A stretch of DNA of 64,000 nucleotides, taken from positions 1-64,000 of the forward strand of contig JBEKVM010000003.1 in NCBI GenBank assembly GCA_049513975.1. Reading direction: 5' to 3'. Shown here piece after piece: positions 1 through 8,462 of this stretch; the stretch's first letter is position 1; each line of letters begins with the position of its first letter. Source of the DNA: JBEKOF01 sp049513975 (GTDB taxonomy: Bacteria; Verrucomicrobiota; Verrucomicrobiia; Limisphaerales; Palsa-1400). The notes below the pieces were generated by a model. The model saw nothing but the letters and a program-made list of their open reading frames with translations, was not told the DNA's origin and did no database searches. The position numbers were made by a program, and so were the translations under genes.

Positions 1-237
1 CCGGACCACCCAACCAGCGCCACCCACCAGTCATCCCGTGACTTTTCACCCGCCAAACCTGCGCGCGAAACCGGAAAGCAACTTCCACACCGAACACGAT
101 TGGCGAGGCGCGTGCGCTCCCCGAAACGCTGCCCAAGTCGTCGCTGTTTCTCAAATGAGGACATTGCCGGACGGAGGCAGGGCTTGATTTTTCGCCGGGG
201 CGTGTGCAAATTGACGGCAAGAAAGGAAACATTAATT

Positions 238-687
238 ATGGCAATGCAAACACTGGATTTAACCCAGCGTCCGCCGCGCAGTCCGCGCGTGCGCCTGGGC
301 GGCTACGTCATCCTCCCCCGCATGCTCGACAAGGGGCGGGCCACCATCAACAAGAAAGCGGGCGAGTATCACTTCAATTGCCCGCTGGATCAGAGATTTC
401 TGACGTACGTCGGAATCAAGGCGGAGGCGCTGAAGAAACAACTGGGGCAAGGCAAGGGCGATGGCGAGATGCTCGCCTGGATCGAGGCCAACGCCAAATT
501 CAAACGGTCTCCCGTCGAAATCGCGGCCTGGTCGGTTTTTATGGAGCAGCGCGGGCCGTCGGACCTGGAAACGCGGAAGTATTTCAGTGAATTGCAGGCG
601 GGCGCGGCGCCCAAACGGGAGGATGTGGCGACGTGGTTTGACTTGCTGGACGTGGACGATTTTGTGACGTTCGGCGGCAAAGCCTGA
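238..687 (+). CDS. DUF5069 domain protein
   Basis: A 149-residue soluble protein matching the DUF5069 family, which is common in Verrucomicrobia and Planctomycetes and has no assigned function. The start region reads LDLTQRPPRSPRVRLGGY, followed by LPRMLDKGRA and a YHFNCPLD segment, all typical of the family. The end is rich in Asp and Phe (LDVDDFVTF). I chose the ATG at 238 because a purine-rich ribosome site (gaaaggaa) lies 8-15 bases upstream; the open frame extends further left without family similarity. It has no signal peptide or membrane segment. It converges on the DUF971 gene, only 11 bases away, so it is probably a single-gene unit. Confidence 0.85.
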   Translation: MAMQTLDLTQRPPRSPRVRLGGYVILPRMLDKGRATINKKAGEYHFNCPLDQRFLTYVGIKAEALKKQLGQGKGDGEMLAWIEANAKFKRSPVEIAAWSVFMEQRGPSDLETRKYFSELQAGAAPKREDVATWFDLLDVDDFVTFGGKA

Positions 688-698
688 AAGGGTCCGGA

Positions 699-1001
699 TC
701 AGGATTCCTCCGCCAAACGGCGCAAATAGTCGAAGGAAAAAATCCCGGTGGCGTGGCCGTCGGCCCAGACGGGCTGGATGGCGTAGCCGCCCACGTTGAC
801 CAGGCGCGTGAGTTGGAAGGAACGCGGCGTGAGCGGTTCGTCCGGGCCTTTGTAGAGGTTGCCCATGATGTCCCGCTCGCCGCGGCAGCCGGCGCAAGGG
901 CAGTGGCGCCGCAACGCTTCCAGGGGAATGAAAGTCTCCCGGCCATCGTCCCATTTGATGGCCAGTTCGCCGCCGATTTGCTGAATGTCCGCCGGTTGCA
1001 C
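699..1001 (-). CDS. DUF971 (GBBH-like) domain protein
   Basis: A 100-residue protein of the DUF971 family, related to the N-terminal domain of gamma-butyrobetaine hydroxylase. Family marks are the IGGELAIKWDDGRE strand pair, the FIPLEALRRHCPCAGC segment with a Cys-rich CPCAGCRGE motif that may bind metal, and the late GIFSFDYLRRL motif. Some relatives are linked to Fe-S cluster handling, but nothing here proves that. It lies 34 bases downstream of pyrF on the same strand, so the two are probably co-transcribed. Confidence 0.85.
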   Translation of the reverse strand: MQPADIQQIGGELAIKWDDGRETFIPLEALRRHCPCAGCRGERDIMGNLYKGPDEPLTPRSFQLTRLVNVGGYAIQPVWADGHATGIFSFDYLRRLAEES

Positions 1002-1035
1002 CCTGGGAGGTTACAACAGGCGGCGCCGCTGGTCA

Positions 1036-1764
1036 TCAGAGAAAAAGGGAGGCGATGGTGGCCTGAATTTCCTCGGCGCTGGCTTTGGGGTCGGGAGCGT
1101 TTTTAATGGGACGGCCCACCACGATGTAGTCGGCGCCGTTGCGGAAAGCCTGCTCGACGTCCACCGTGCGCTTCTGGTCGTCCACCGGCTTGTTTTCCAC
1201 GGGACGAATGCCGGGGCAGACGATGAGGAAGTTGCCGCCCAAATGCTCGCGGAGTTTGGGGGCCTCCAGGCCGGAGGAAATGACGCCGTGGCAGCCGAGT
1301 TGCAAGGCGCGTTTGGCGCGGGAAAGGACCAGTTTTTCCACGTCGCAGGCAAAACCGAGGTCGTCCAGGTCGCTGCGGTCCAGGCTGGTCAGGACGGTGA
1401 CGGCCAGTATTTTCACCCCGGTTTGTTCGCGGGCGGCGGCTTCCAGAATGCGGTCGTTGCCATGCACGGTGGCGAACTCGATTTTTTTGCCGCGCAATTG
1501 GGCGACGGCCAGGCGCACGGTTTCGGGAACATCGAAGAATTTAAGGTCCACAAAAACTTTTTTGCCGCGGGCGGCCAGCCAGTCAATCAATTCGAAATAA
1601 CCGCCGGCCATGAAAATTTGCAGGCCGAGCTTGTAAAAAAGGACGGAGTCGCCCAGTTTTTCAACCCAGAGTTTGGCCTCCTCGACGGTGGAGACGTCGA
1701 GGGCGAAAATGAGCCTTTCCCGTCTGGGAATGGCCTTTTGCGACAGCATCGGTTGAGTCATCAT
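1036..1764 (-). CDS. pyrF: Orotidine 5'-phosphate decarboxylase
   Basis: Decarboxylates OMP to UMP, the last step of pyrimidine synthesis. The LIFALDV strand opens the TIM barrel. The catalytic lysine motif is FVDLKFFDVPETV (Asp-x-Lys-x-x-Asp in OMP decarboxylases). VTVLTSL, the phosphate-binding region CPGIRP and the final DYIVVGRPI motif are all in the right order. The open frame runs up to 1854, but the family usually has about 230-245 residues, so I placed the start at the ATG pair at 1764/1761; an ATG at 1749 is also possible and no strong ribosome site separates them. The upstream neighbour ends at 1815 on the same strand. Confidence 0.92.
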   Translation of the reverse strand: MMTQPMLSQKAIPRRERLIFALDVSTVEEAKLWVEKLGDSVLFYKLGLQIFMAGGYFELIDWLAARGKKVFVDLKFFDVPETVRLAVAQLRGKKIEFATVHGNDRILEAAAREQTGVKILAVTVLTSLDRSDLDDLGFACDVEKLVLSRAKRALQLGCHGVISSGLEAPKLREHLGGNFLIVCPGIRPVENKPVDDQKRTVDVEQAFRNGADYIVVGRPIKNAPDPKASAEEIQATIASLFL

Positions 1765-1814
1765 GCCGGCGTGAAAACTGGGTCGGATCAAATCGGTTGG
1801 CAAGACAATTGAAC

Positions 1815-2525
1815 TCAAGAGCGGCGAGCGACCGCCTCCGATGAGCTTTTGCACACTTCTTTGATTGCGTTATTGGTCGGCTGCAATTCGAGAACCTTTT
1901 CGCTTTGACTCATGCGATACAGGCCCGCTGGATGCTTCATGAAAACGACAGGCACATTAATCGGCTTCGTGAAAAATTGGCTCAAATGACCTTTTACTGT
2001 ACCTCCAACAGAAATGATCACCTCAGGTTGCACAAGCTCCATGACCTTTGAGAGGTAGCGGTCCGCACAAGGACTTTTTTCGCTCTTGAGGCGATCCTAG
2101 GTCATGGGTGCGCTTTTACTGGCGCATAGGAAGAGTTCTGTCACCGCTGCTTTTGATTCGAACAATGTTCCGTTCCCAAAAACCCCTTCCACAACAATCG
2201 CATGGCAATGGTAATGCGGTTCCGGGCCAGCCGGTGCGATGTAAGTCTCATCCTTTTCGTCGCGATTTTTGGCGGCAAGCCGTTCGAAGTTTTCGCTTGA
2301 ACGCATAAGCCATTCGTGCAGGTCTCGGTTGGTGTCTGTCCGACGGGGATTTATGCCGATGAAGAGCAATGGCGCGCGCCCCTGCGCACCAATGATTGGA
2401 GGAAATTTGTAGAATGGTCCGCCGTGAGGAGGCCGTCGGAAATCCACGATGTCGCTGCATTCTTCGCATCCGAAGACTTTCATCCTCAGCAAATCCGCGG
2501 CAGCAGTACGGCACGCCGGTGTCAT
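1815..2525 (-). pseudogene. Fe-S uracil-DNA glycosylase-like gene split by an in-frame amber codon
   Basis: Two open frames (2525-2097 and 2042-1815) lie in the same reading frame and are separated by one TAG at 2099-2097. Joined, they give a 236-residue protein of the uracil-DNA glycosylase superfamily. It has a CEEC pair near the start, the active-site-like LLFIGINPRR motif, a Cys in TELFLCASK, a second Cys in SPCADRYL, the VQPEVIISVGG strand and the C-terminal MKHPAGLYR (His-Pro) motif. The four cysteines fit the [4Fe-4S] ligand pattern of family 4/5 enzymes, and the amber codon falls between the third and fourth. The start may be the ATG at 2483 (MKVFGCEEC). The first ATG overlaps the stop of the 55-aa gene upstream as ATGA. 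It could be a recent pseudogene, a readthrough gene or a sequencing error. Confidence 0.72.
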
Positions 2526-2689
2526 TTGGCCGTCACTTCATGGTCGCGGCGGTACAGGCGGCTCGCGTAGCGCCGCTGCATCTTCTGATAGTACGCGGCG
2601 GCCTTGTGCGGATCGTGATTGAATTTCGCGGCCATCTTGCGGCGGATGTCGCGCAGCCATTCCAACCCGTCATCATGTTTCGCTTTCAT
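2522..2689 (-). CDS. Small antitoxin-like protein paired with the PIN gene
   Basis: A 55-residue, basic, helical protein starting MKAKHDDGLEWLRDIRRKM and ending RRDHEVTAK. It begins 17 bases inside the end of the PIN-domain gene and its TGA overlaps the next ATG, so it is translationally coupled on both sides. Small proteins of this shape (LEWLRxIRRKMAxKFNHD) commonly accompany ETSILSFY-type PIN proteins and are taken to be the antitoxin, although here the order is toxin first. The role is inferred from context; the reading frame itself is clear. Confidence 0.7.
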   Translation of the reverse strand: MKAKHDDGLEWLRDIRRKMAAKFNHDPHKAAAYYQKMQRRYASRLYRRDHEVTAK

Positions 2690-3161
2690 CGTCTTTCTCC
2701 AGCAATTGGAGCGGGGTCACAAGCGCAGGCGTTCGCAAACCCAGCAACGCATTGACACGGTGAATATGCCCGAACTTGTTGGCGTTGGCAAGATGCTTGC
2801 AGTTCCACGTCACGAGCATGTCGCAGTTGTGGAACGAAGCAAGCGCCAGGTGGTCGGCGTCGCCTTGCGCCTCCAGCGGCATGAGTTTGTGGGCAAAATA
2901 CACTTCGACAATGTCGGCGATCTCCGGGACGTAGGGCAGAATGCGTAGTTGGGCGATGAGCGCGAGGACTTTGTCGCGCTTTGGCTGAGGCGTTTCTTCC
3001 AATTCGGAAATCACGGGCAGGCCGATGACCAGTTCCTGATCAAATCTGGGCATTGCCCACCATTGACGCGTCCAATCGCGGCGTGATTGCAGGTCGCGCT
3101 CCGGCCGCATTTCGTGGTAGAAACTCAGAATGCTGGTTTCGATGTAAATGAGCGCGCTCAT
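2673..3161 (-). CDS. PIN-domain ribonuclease, VapC-family toxin
   Basis: A 162-residue PIN-domain protein. The N-terminus IYIETSILSFYHE carries the first acidic residue of the PIN active site in its variant Glu form, as in the ETxxxSFY subgroup. A later acidic cluster (IADIVEVYF; LEAQGDADHLALASFH) gives the next acidic residues, and DMLVTWNCKHLANANK is the conserved C-terminal strand-helix. VapC-type PIN proteins cut RNA and are neutralised by a partner; the 55-aa gene overlapping its end is the likely partner. It probably starts the operon that runs on into the broken glycosylase-like gene. The RNA target cannot be read from the sequence. Confidence 0.82.
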   Translation of the reverse strand: MSALIYIETSILSFYHEMRPERDLQSRRDWTRQWWAMPRFDQELVIGLPVISELEETPQPKRDKVLALIAQLRILPYVPEIADIVEVYFAHKLMPLEAQGDADHLALASFHNCDMLVTWNCKHLANANKFGHIHRVNALLGLRTPALVTPLQLLEKDDESET

Positions 3162-3384
3162 CGTGCCGTACGCGGGTCGAGCCGGTCAAAATACCTTCCG
3201 GGTATGGGACGATGGCGCATGACGGTTCCATTGTTTGCTGACGTGAGGCAGAGAATAACCCTTCCATTGGCCTGGCTGCAACCTTTTGCGTCGCGGTTTC
3301 GCCGGCGATTGTGCTTGCGCGGCAGGGCAAACGGCGCTCGATTTTAACGGCTGGACCGGCCGTGCCGCCGGCGGCCAAACCGTC

Positions 3385-3812
3385 ATGTATAAAAAAATTC
3401 TGGTGGCGCTGGAGAACAGCCGGGCGGACAATGCCCTGCTGCCGCACGTCGCCGAACTGGCCGGGCATTTCCATTCCCAACTGGCGCTGCCGCCTGTGGC
3501 GGACGGTGGGTGGCGCGCAATTTCGAACGGATGAAACTGGCGGAATCGGAGGAGATGAAGGAGGACCGGGCTTGCCTGGAAAAGAAGGCGGAGGAGTTGC
3601 GCGGGCGGGGCCTGCAGGTGGAAACGCAACTGGCGCTGGGGGAGCCTTCCACAGAAATTCCGCGGGCGGCCCGGCAGGAGGGTTGCGATTTGATCGCCAT
3701 GACGACGCACGGGCACCGGTTCCTCGGCGGCCTGGTTTTTGGCAGCACCATCCGCGAGGTGCGGCCCAAGTCGTTGATTCCCATTTTGCTGGTGAGAGCG
3801 ACTGCGAAATAG
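3385..3812 (+). pseudogene. Universal stress protein (UspA family), frameshifted
   Basis: The N-terminal part (MYKKILVALENSRADNALLPHVAELA) is in one frame and stops at 3534. The remainder (VARNFERMKLAESEEMKEDR to the C-terminus) is in another frame from about 3508. The shift maps to the G-rich stretch ggacggtgggtggcg at 3501-3515, where one base too many (or a sequencing indel) breaks VADG/WVARNF. Repaired, the protein would be about 142 residues, the usual UspA length. It would carry the ATP-binding C-terminal motif MTTHGHRFLGGLVFGST (G-2x-G-9x-G-S/T type). UspA proteins aid survival under stress. No partner gene is adjacent. Confidence 0.8.
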
Positions 3813-3818
3813 CCGGGC

Positions 3819-5288
3819 TTATTTGGCCGGGGCCGGAGTTTCGGGCTGGTTCCAGCCGCCGCCCAGGGATTTGTAGAGGCGGACGATGATCAGGAGCTGG
3901 TTGAGCTGGGTGCGGGCCAGGGCGTTTTCATCGGGAAACAATTTTTGCTGGGCGTCGAGGACCTCGAAATAATTGGCGTGGCCGGCGCGGTAGCGTTCGG
4001 TGGCGACCAGAACCGCGTCCTGGTAGGCGGCGACGGAACGGGCCTGCTGGAGGCGGGCTTCGTCGTATTTTTGCCGGGTGTAAAGCTGGCCGGAGACTTC
4101 ATGGAAGGCCTGGAGGACGGTTTGCTGGTATTGCAGCCTGGCCTCGTCCCAGAAGGCCCGCGCCTGCAGGTATTGCCCACGGAGAAAGCCGGCCTGGAAA
4201 AGCGGGCCGCTGGCGTTGACGCCGGCGGACCAAAGATGGGAGCCGGGGGCGGTCAAGGCCGAAAGCTCCGGGCTGACGCCGCCGAAGAGAGCTGTCAAAC
4301 CTATTTGTGGCAGGAAATCGCCCATGGTCACGCCGACTTGCGCGTTGGCGGAACGGAGCAGTTGTTCGGCCTGGCGGATGTCAGGCCGCCGCTCCAGCAA
4401 GGCGGCGGGCAGGCCGGCGGGCACCGCCGGCGGCACGGTTTGGGCGGTGAGGGGGGCGCCGCGCGGGATGGAGCCGGAACCCTGGCCGAGCAGAACCTTG
4501 AGTTGGTTCTCCTGCAGGCGGATGCGCTGTTCCAGATCGGGGACCAGGGCGGCGACATCGGCCAGAGCGCCTGCGGCGTCGTCGGTTTCGAGTTTGGAGG
4601 CCACTCCGCCGCCCAGGCGCGCGTTGAAGAGCGACAAACTTTCGCCGTAGGAGTTGGTGGTGCGCCGGGCAATTTCCAGTTCCGCGTCCAGTTCCAAAAG
4701 CTGGAAATAGTCCTGCGCCACCTCGGCGATAAGGGAGAGGCGGACGCCGCGCCGGGCTTCCTCGCTGGCGAGGAATTGGGCGCGGGCGGCTTCGTTGAGG
4801 CGGCGCACGCGCCCCCACAGGTCAATTTCCCAGGTGGCGTTGAGCGCGGCCTCGAAGGAACTGGTGGTGGCGCCGTTTCCCTGGGCATTGGCGCTGCCGG
4901 CGCTGGCGTTTTTTCCGCGGTAGCCGTTGACATCGTAGCCGGCCTGGGGGAAGAACTGGGAGCGCGCCTGCTCGGCCAGGGCGCGGGCCTGCTCGACCCG
5001 GGCGGCGGCGATGCGGATGTCGTAATTATTGGTCAGGGCGAGGTGGATGAGGTTGGTGAGAGTGGGGTCGTTAAAAATCTCCCACCAGGGAAGGTCCGCC
5101 AGGGAATTGGTGGCCCCAGGATCCAGGCTGTATTTGAATTCTTGGGGGATGTCGGCGGGGGGGCGGTGATAGTTGGGGCCGATGGCGCAGCCGGACAGGA
5201 AGAGCAGGGCCAACCCCAGGATTGCGGATTGCGGATTGCGGATTGCGGATTGGAAACACCGGGATAACCAACGGCGATTTGTCCTCAT
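3819..5288 (-). CDS. RND efflux outer-membrane lipoprotein, NodT/OprM family
   Basis: Outer-membrane channel of a tripartite RND pump. After a signal peptide with lipobox LALLFLSGC comes AIGPNYHRPPADIP, the diagnostic start of OprM/NodT proteins. Two TolC-type repeats of long helices and beta strands follow, with typical segments LARTQLNQL and AAQYR-like GHANYFEVLDAQQ. The ATG at 5288 overlaps the stop of the permease gene as ATGA and has the ribosome site AAGGAGA, so it was preferred to the longer open frame to 5489. The signal peptide is odd: between the basic start and the hydrophobic core lies a run (QSAIRNPQSAI) encoded by a GCGGATT heptamer array. It is the last gene of the efflux operon. 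Confidence 0.92.
   Translation of the reverse strand: MRTNRRWLSRCFQSAIRNPQSAILGLALLFLSGCAIGPNYHRPPADIPQEFKYSLDPGATNSLADLPWWEIFNDPTLTNLIHLALTNNYDIRIAAARVEQARALAEQARSQFFPQAGYDVNGYRGKNASAGSANAQGNGATTSSFEAALNATWEIDLWGRVRRLNEAARAQFLASEEARRGVRLSLIAEVAQDYFQLLELDAELEIARRTTNSYGESLSLFNARLGGGVASKLETDDAAGALADVAALVPDLEQRIRLQENQLKVLLGQGSGSIPRGAPLTAQTVPPAVPAGLPAALLERRPDIRQAEQLLRSANAQVGVTMGDFLPQIGLTALFGGVSPELSALTAPGSHLWSAGVNASGPLFQAGFLRGQYLQARAFWDEARLQYQQTVLQAFHEVSGQLYTRQKYDEARLQQARSVAAYQDAVLVATERYRAGHANYFEVLDAQQKLFPDENALARTQLNQLLIIVRLYKSLGGGWNQPETPAPAK
5220..5253. repeat. GCGGATT heptamer array inside a signal peptide
   Basis: About 4.5 tandem copies of the 7-mer GCGGATT (with an A/T phase variant) on the plus strand. 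The array lies within the first 25 codons of the outer-membrane lipoprotein gene and is translated on the minus strand as repeating QSAIRNP units. Since 7 is not a multiple of 3, gain or loss of one unit would shift the reading frame. A degenerate relative of the array lies at 9709-9729 between the adaptor gene and the GH92 gene. Confidence 0.8.
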
Positions 5289-8200
5289 GGCTCTCCTTCG
5301 GCCGGCTCCGGCGGGGCCGGGGCGGGATGCGCTTTGAAACGATGGGCGATTCTTTCCACCACATAGAAAGTCACCGGGATGAGGAAAATGGCGATGCAGG
5401 TGGCGGCGAGCATGCCGCCAATGACGACGGTGCCCAGGATGCGCCGGGAAACACCCCCCGCCCCCGTGGCGATCCAGAGCGGAATACACCCGAAGATGAA
5501 GGCAAAGGAAGTCATCAGAATAGGACGGAGCCGGATGCGCGCGCCGGTCAGGGCGGCGTCGGTCAGGGACTTTCCCTTGGCATATTCGATCCGGGCAAAC
5601 TCGACGATGAGAATGGCGTTTTTGGCGGCGAGGCCGATGAGCATGACGAGGCCGATCTGGGCGTAAACATTGTTGACCATGTTCCGGGCCATCAAGGCGG
5701 CGAAGGCGCCGAAGACGGCGATGGGCGTGCCCAGGAGGACGCTGAAGGGCAGCGACCAGCTTTCATAGAGGGCGGCCAGAATGAGAAAAACAAAGAGGAG
5801 GGAGAGGCCGAAAACGGCGGCGGGCTTGACTCCTTTTTTGGCGGCATTTTCCTGGAAAGACATGCCCATGTAATCGAAGCCCATCTCCGGCCCCATGGTT
5901 TGGGCGAAGACCTCTTCCAGGGCCTGATTGGCCTGGCCCGAACTATAGGGTGGGTTGGCGCTGCCGTAGATTTGGGCGCTGCGAAACAAGTTGTAGCGCA
6001 GGGTGTATTCCGGGCCGGACTGCATCTTGATGCCGGCCAGACTGGAGAGCGGCACGGGCTGGCCGTCGCGGTTGCGCACGTAGAAAAGGTTGAGGTCTTC
6101 CGGGCGCGAGCGGTATTGGTCCTCCGCCTCGACATAGACCTGCCATTGGCGGCCAAAGCGGTTGAAATAGTTGACAAAGGTGCCGCCCAGATAGGCCTGG
6201 AGGGTCTGGTAAACCTCGCCGATGTCCACGCCTTGTTTGAGGGCCTTGTCGCGGTCCACATCCACGTAGGCCTGCGGGACCAGCGGCAGGAAGGTGGTGA
6301 ACAGGTTGGTTAATTCGTGCCGTTTGCGCGCCGCTTCGAGGAATTTGTTCAAGTTGTCGCTCAGGAATTGAACGTCCTTGCCGGCGCGATCCTCCAAAAT
6401 AAACGTGAACCCGCCCGACGCCCCCACCCCTTGGATGGCCGGCGGGGTGGTGACTTTGGCGTTGGCGCCCGGCAGCCTGGCCAGTTCGGTGTTGAGGTGG
6501 TTGATGACCGCGTCGTACTGTTCTTCCGGTTTGTGGCGCTCGCTCCAGGGACTAAGCGCGACCCAAATGAAGGCGCTGTAAGTGTTGCGGATGCCGCTCA
6601 GGAGACTGAATCCGACCACCGTCAGGTAAGATTTGACGCCGGGCGTTTTGCTCAGGATCGCCTCGCACTGGCGGGCGACATCGCTGGTGCGCTCGGTCGA
6701 GGCGGCGTCGGGAAGGGAAACCCCCACATAAATATAGCCCTGGTCTTCTTCGGGGAGAAAGCCGCCCGGAATCCTGTTTCCAAACCAGGCCACGGCCAGC
6801 GCGACGAGCAGAAGGAAAGTGAGACTGATGGCCGACTTGCGAATCAGCACGGCGGAAAAACCAACATAGCCGTGCGTCACCCGCCCATAGACGCGGTTAA
6901 ACCAATCATAGAACTTGCCCAGCGGGCCGCCGCCTTTCTTTCTCGGTCGCAACAGCAGGGCCGACAAAGCCGGACTGAGGCTGAGGGCGTTGAAGGCGGA
7001 AATGAGCACGGAAATGGCGATGGTGACGGCGAATTGCTGGTAGAGCCGGCCGGTAATGCCCGGAATGAAAACCGTCGGCACAAAGACCGCCGCCAAAATC
7101 AGCGCGATGGCTACGACCGGCCCGGAAACCTCGCTCATCGCCTTGATGGCCGCCGCTTTGGGCGCCAATCCCTCTTCAATGTGACGTTCCACGCACTCGA
7201 CCACCACAATGGCGTCATCCACCACCAGACCCACCGCCAGGACCAGGCCAAAGAGCGACAAAGTATTGATGGAGAAGCCGAGCAACGGAAAAAAAGCGAA
7301 GGTTCCAATGAGCGAGACCGGCACCGCCAGCAACGGAATGAGTGTCGCCCGCCATCCTTGCAAAAACACGAACACCACCAGCGTGACCAGCCCGAGCGCG
7401 GCCAGGAAGGTGAACATGATTTCGCGCATGCCCTCCGTGATGGCCTGCGTCGTGTCCAGCGCAATGTCGTAATCAATGTCGTTGGGAAAGCGTTTCTTCA
7501 ATTCTGCCAGCCGCCGCTTGACCTCCTTGGCGGCATCCAGGGCGTTGGAGCCGGGCAACTGGTAGAGGGACATGTTGGCGGCGGCCTGGCCATTGTAGCG
7601 GCCGATGACGTCGTAATCCTGGCCGCCCAATTCAATGCGGGCGACGTCTTTGAGGCGCACAATGGAGCCATCCGGGTTGGCGCGCACGACGATTTGGCCG
7701 AACTGCTCCGCCGTCACCAGCCGGCCCTGGGCCACCACGTTAAAGGCGAACTGCTGTCCCGCGGGAGCCGGGTTGCCGCCGAGACGGCCGGCGGGGTTGA
7801 CGGTATTCTGACTGTTGACCGCGTTGACAATTTCCGGGACGGTGATGTTCAGCTTGGCCAGCAGATCGGGTTTGACCCAGATGCGCATGGCATACTGGCC
7901 GGCCCCGAAAACATTGATTTGGGCGATGCCTTTCACCCGGCTCAACTCATCATACATGTTGATGTAGGCATAATTGGCCAGGAACTGCGCGTTGTGCGTC
8001 CCCTTGGGCGAAAACACCGAGACGAACATGAAAGGCGATGAGGTCGCTTTCTGCACCACGACGCCCAGATTGCGCACGTCCGCGGGCAACAGGGCCTCGG
8101 CCTGGGAATAGCGCAAAAACGTCAGGTCCTGATCCACGTTCGGGTCGGTCGCAACGTCGTAGTTGACAGTCATGCGCACCGAGCCGTTATTGGCGTTGAG

Positions 8201-8440
8201 GGAATAGACGTAGTTCATGTTGTCCACCCCGCTCATTTTCTCCTCGATGGGCGCGGCCACGGACTGCTCCAGCGTGATCGCGTCCGCCCCCACATAAGTT
8301 GCCTGAATTTGAACCTCCGGCGGGACAATGTTGGGGAATTTGGAAATGGGCAGCCCAAACAGCGTGACCAGGCCGACGATGACGGTGATGATCGAAATCA
8401 CCATGGCGACAATGGGACGGCTGATGAAAAAGCGGCTCAC
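5285..8440 (-). CDS. RND multidrug efflux permease, HAE1 (AcrB-like) family
   Basis: A 1051-residue inner-membrane drug/proton antiporter, the expected length for AcrB-type pumps. It opens MSRFFISRPIVAMVISI, the standard HAE1 start. The proton-relay aspartates are in GLVVDDAIVVVE (transmembrane helix 4) and the partner lysine in GLAAKNAILIVEFA (helix 10). Two large periplasmic loops alternate with twelve membrane segments. The porter-domain motif LPGSNALDAAKEVKRRL and a C-terminal RILGTVVIGGMLAAT are also typical. It lies between the adaptor (22 bases upstream) and the channel gene (ATGA overlap), so all three are co-translated. The substrate cannot be predicted. Confidence 0.95.
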   Translation of the reverse strand: MSRFFISRPIVAMVISIITVIVGLVTLFGLPISKFPNIVPPEVQIQATYVGADAITLEQSVAAPIEEKMSGVDNMNYVYSLNANNGSVRMTVNYDVATDPNVDQDLTFLRYSQAEALLPADVRNLGVVVQKATSSPFMFVSVFSPKGTHNAQFLANYAYINMYDELSRVKGIAQINVFGAGQYAMRIWVKPDLLAKLNITVPEIVNAVNSQNTVNPAGRLGGNPAPAGQQFAFNVVAQGRLVTAEQFGQIVVRANPDGSIVRLKDVARIELGGQDYDVIGRYNGQAAANMSLYQLPGSNALDAAKEVKRRLAELKKRFPNDIDYDIALDTTQAITEGMREIMFTFLAALGLVTLVVFVFLQGWRATLIPLLAVPVSLIGTFAFFPLLGFSINTLSLFGLVLAVGLVVDDAIVVVECVERHIEEGLAPKAAAIKAMSEVSGPVVAIALILAAVFVPTVFIPGITGRLYQQFAVTIAISVLISAFNALSLSPALSALLLRPRKKGGGPLGKFYDWFNRVYGRVTHGYVGFSAVLIRKSAISLTFLLLVALAVAWFGNRIPGGFLPEEDQGYIYVGVSLPDAASTERTSDVARQCEAILSKTPGVKSYLTVVGFSLLSGIRNTYSAFIWVALSPWSERHKPEEQYDAVINHLNTELARLPGANAKVTTPPAIQGVGASGGFTFILEDRAGKDVQFLSDNLNKFLEAARKRHELTNLFTTFLPLVPQAYVDVDRDKALKQGVDIGEVYQTLQAYLGGTFVNYFNRFGRQWQVYVEAEDQYRSRPEDLNLFYVRNRDGQPVPLSSLAGIKMQSGPEYTLRYNLFRSAQIYGSANPPYSSGQANQALEEVFAQTMGPEMGFDYMGMSFQENAAKKGVKPAAVFGLSLLFVFLILAALYESWSLPFSVLLGTPIAVFGAFAALMARNMVNNVYAQIGLVMLIGLAAKNAILIVEFARIEYAKGKSLTDAALTGARIRLRPILMTSFAFIFGCIPLWIATGAGGVSRRILGTVVIGGMLAATCIAIFLIPVTFYVVERIAHRFKAHPAPAPPEPAEGEP

Positions 8441-8462
8441 TTGCGGTCACTCCAGAAATTTT

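Noticed and set aside
3945..8041. Long plus-strand open frames opposite the efflux genes
   Set aside because: They are antisense shadows of GC-rich coding; the minus strand carries clear RND family motifs.
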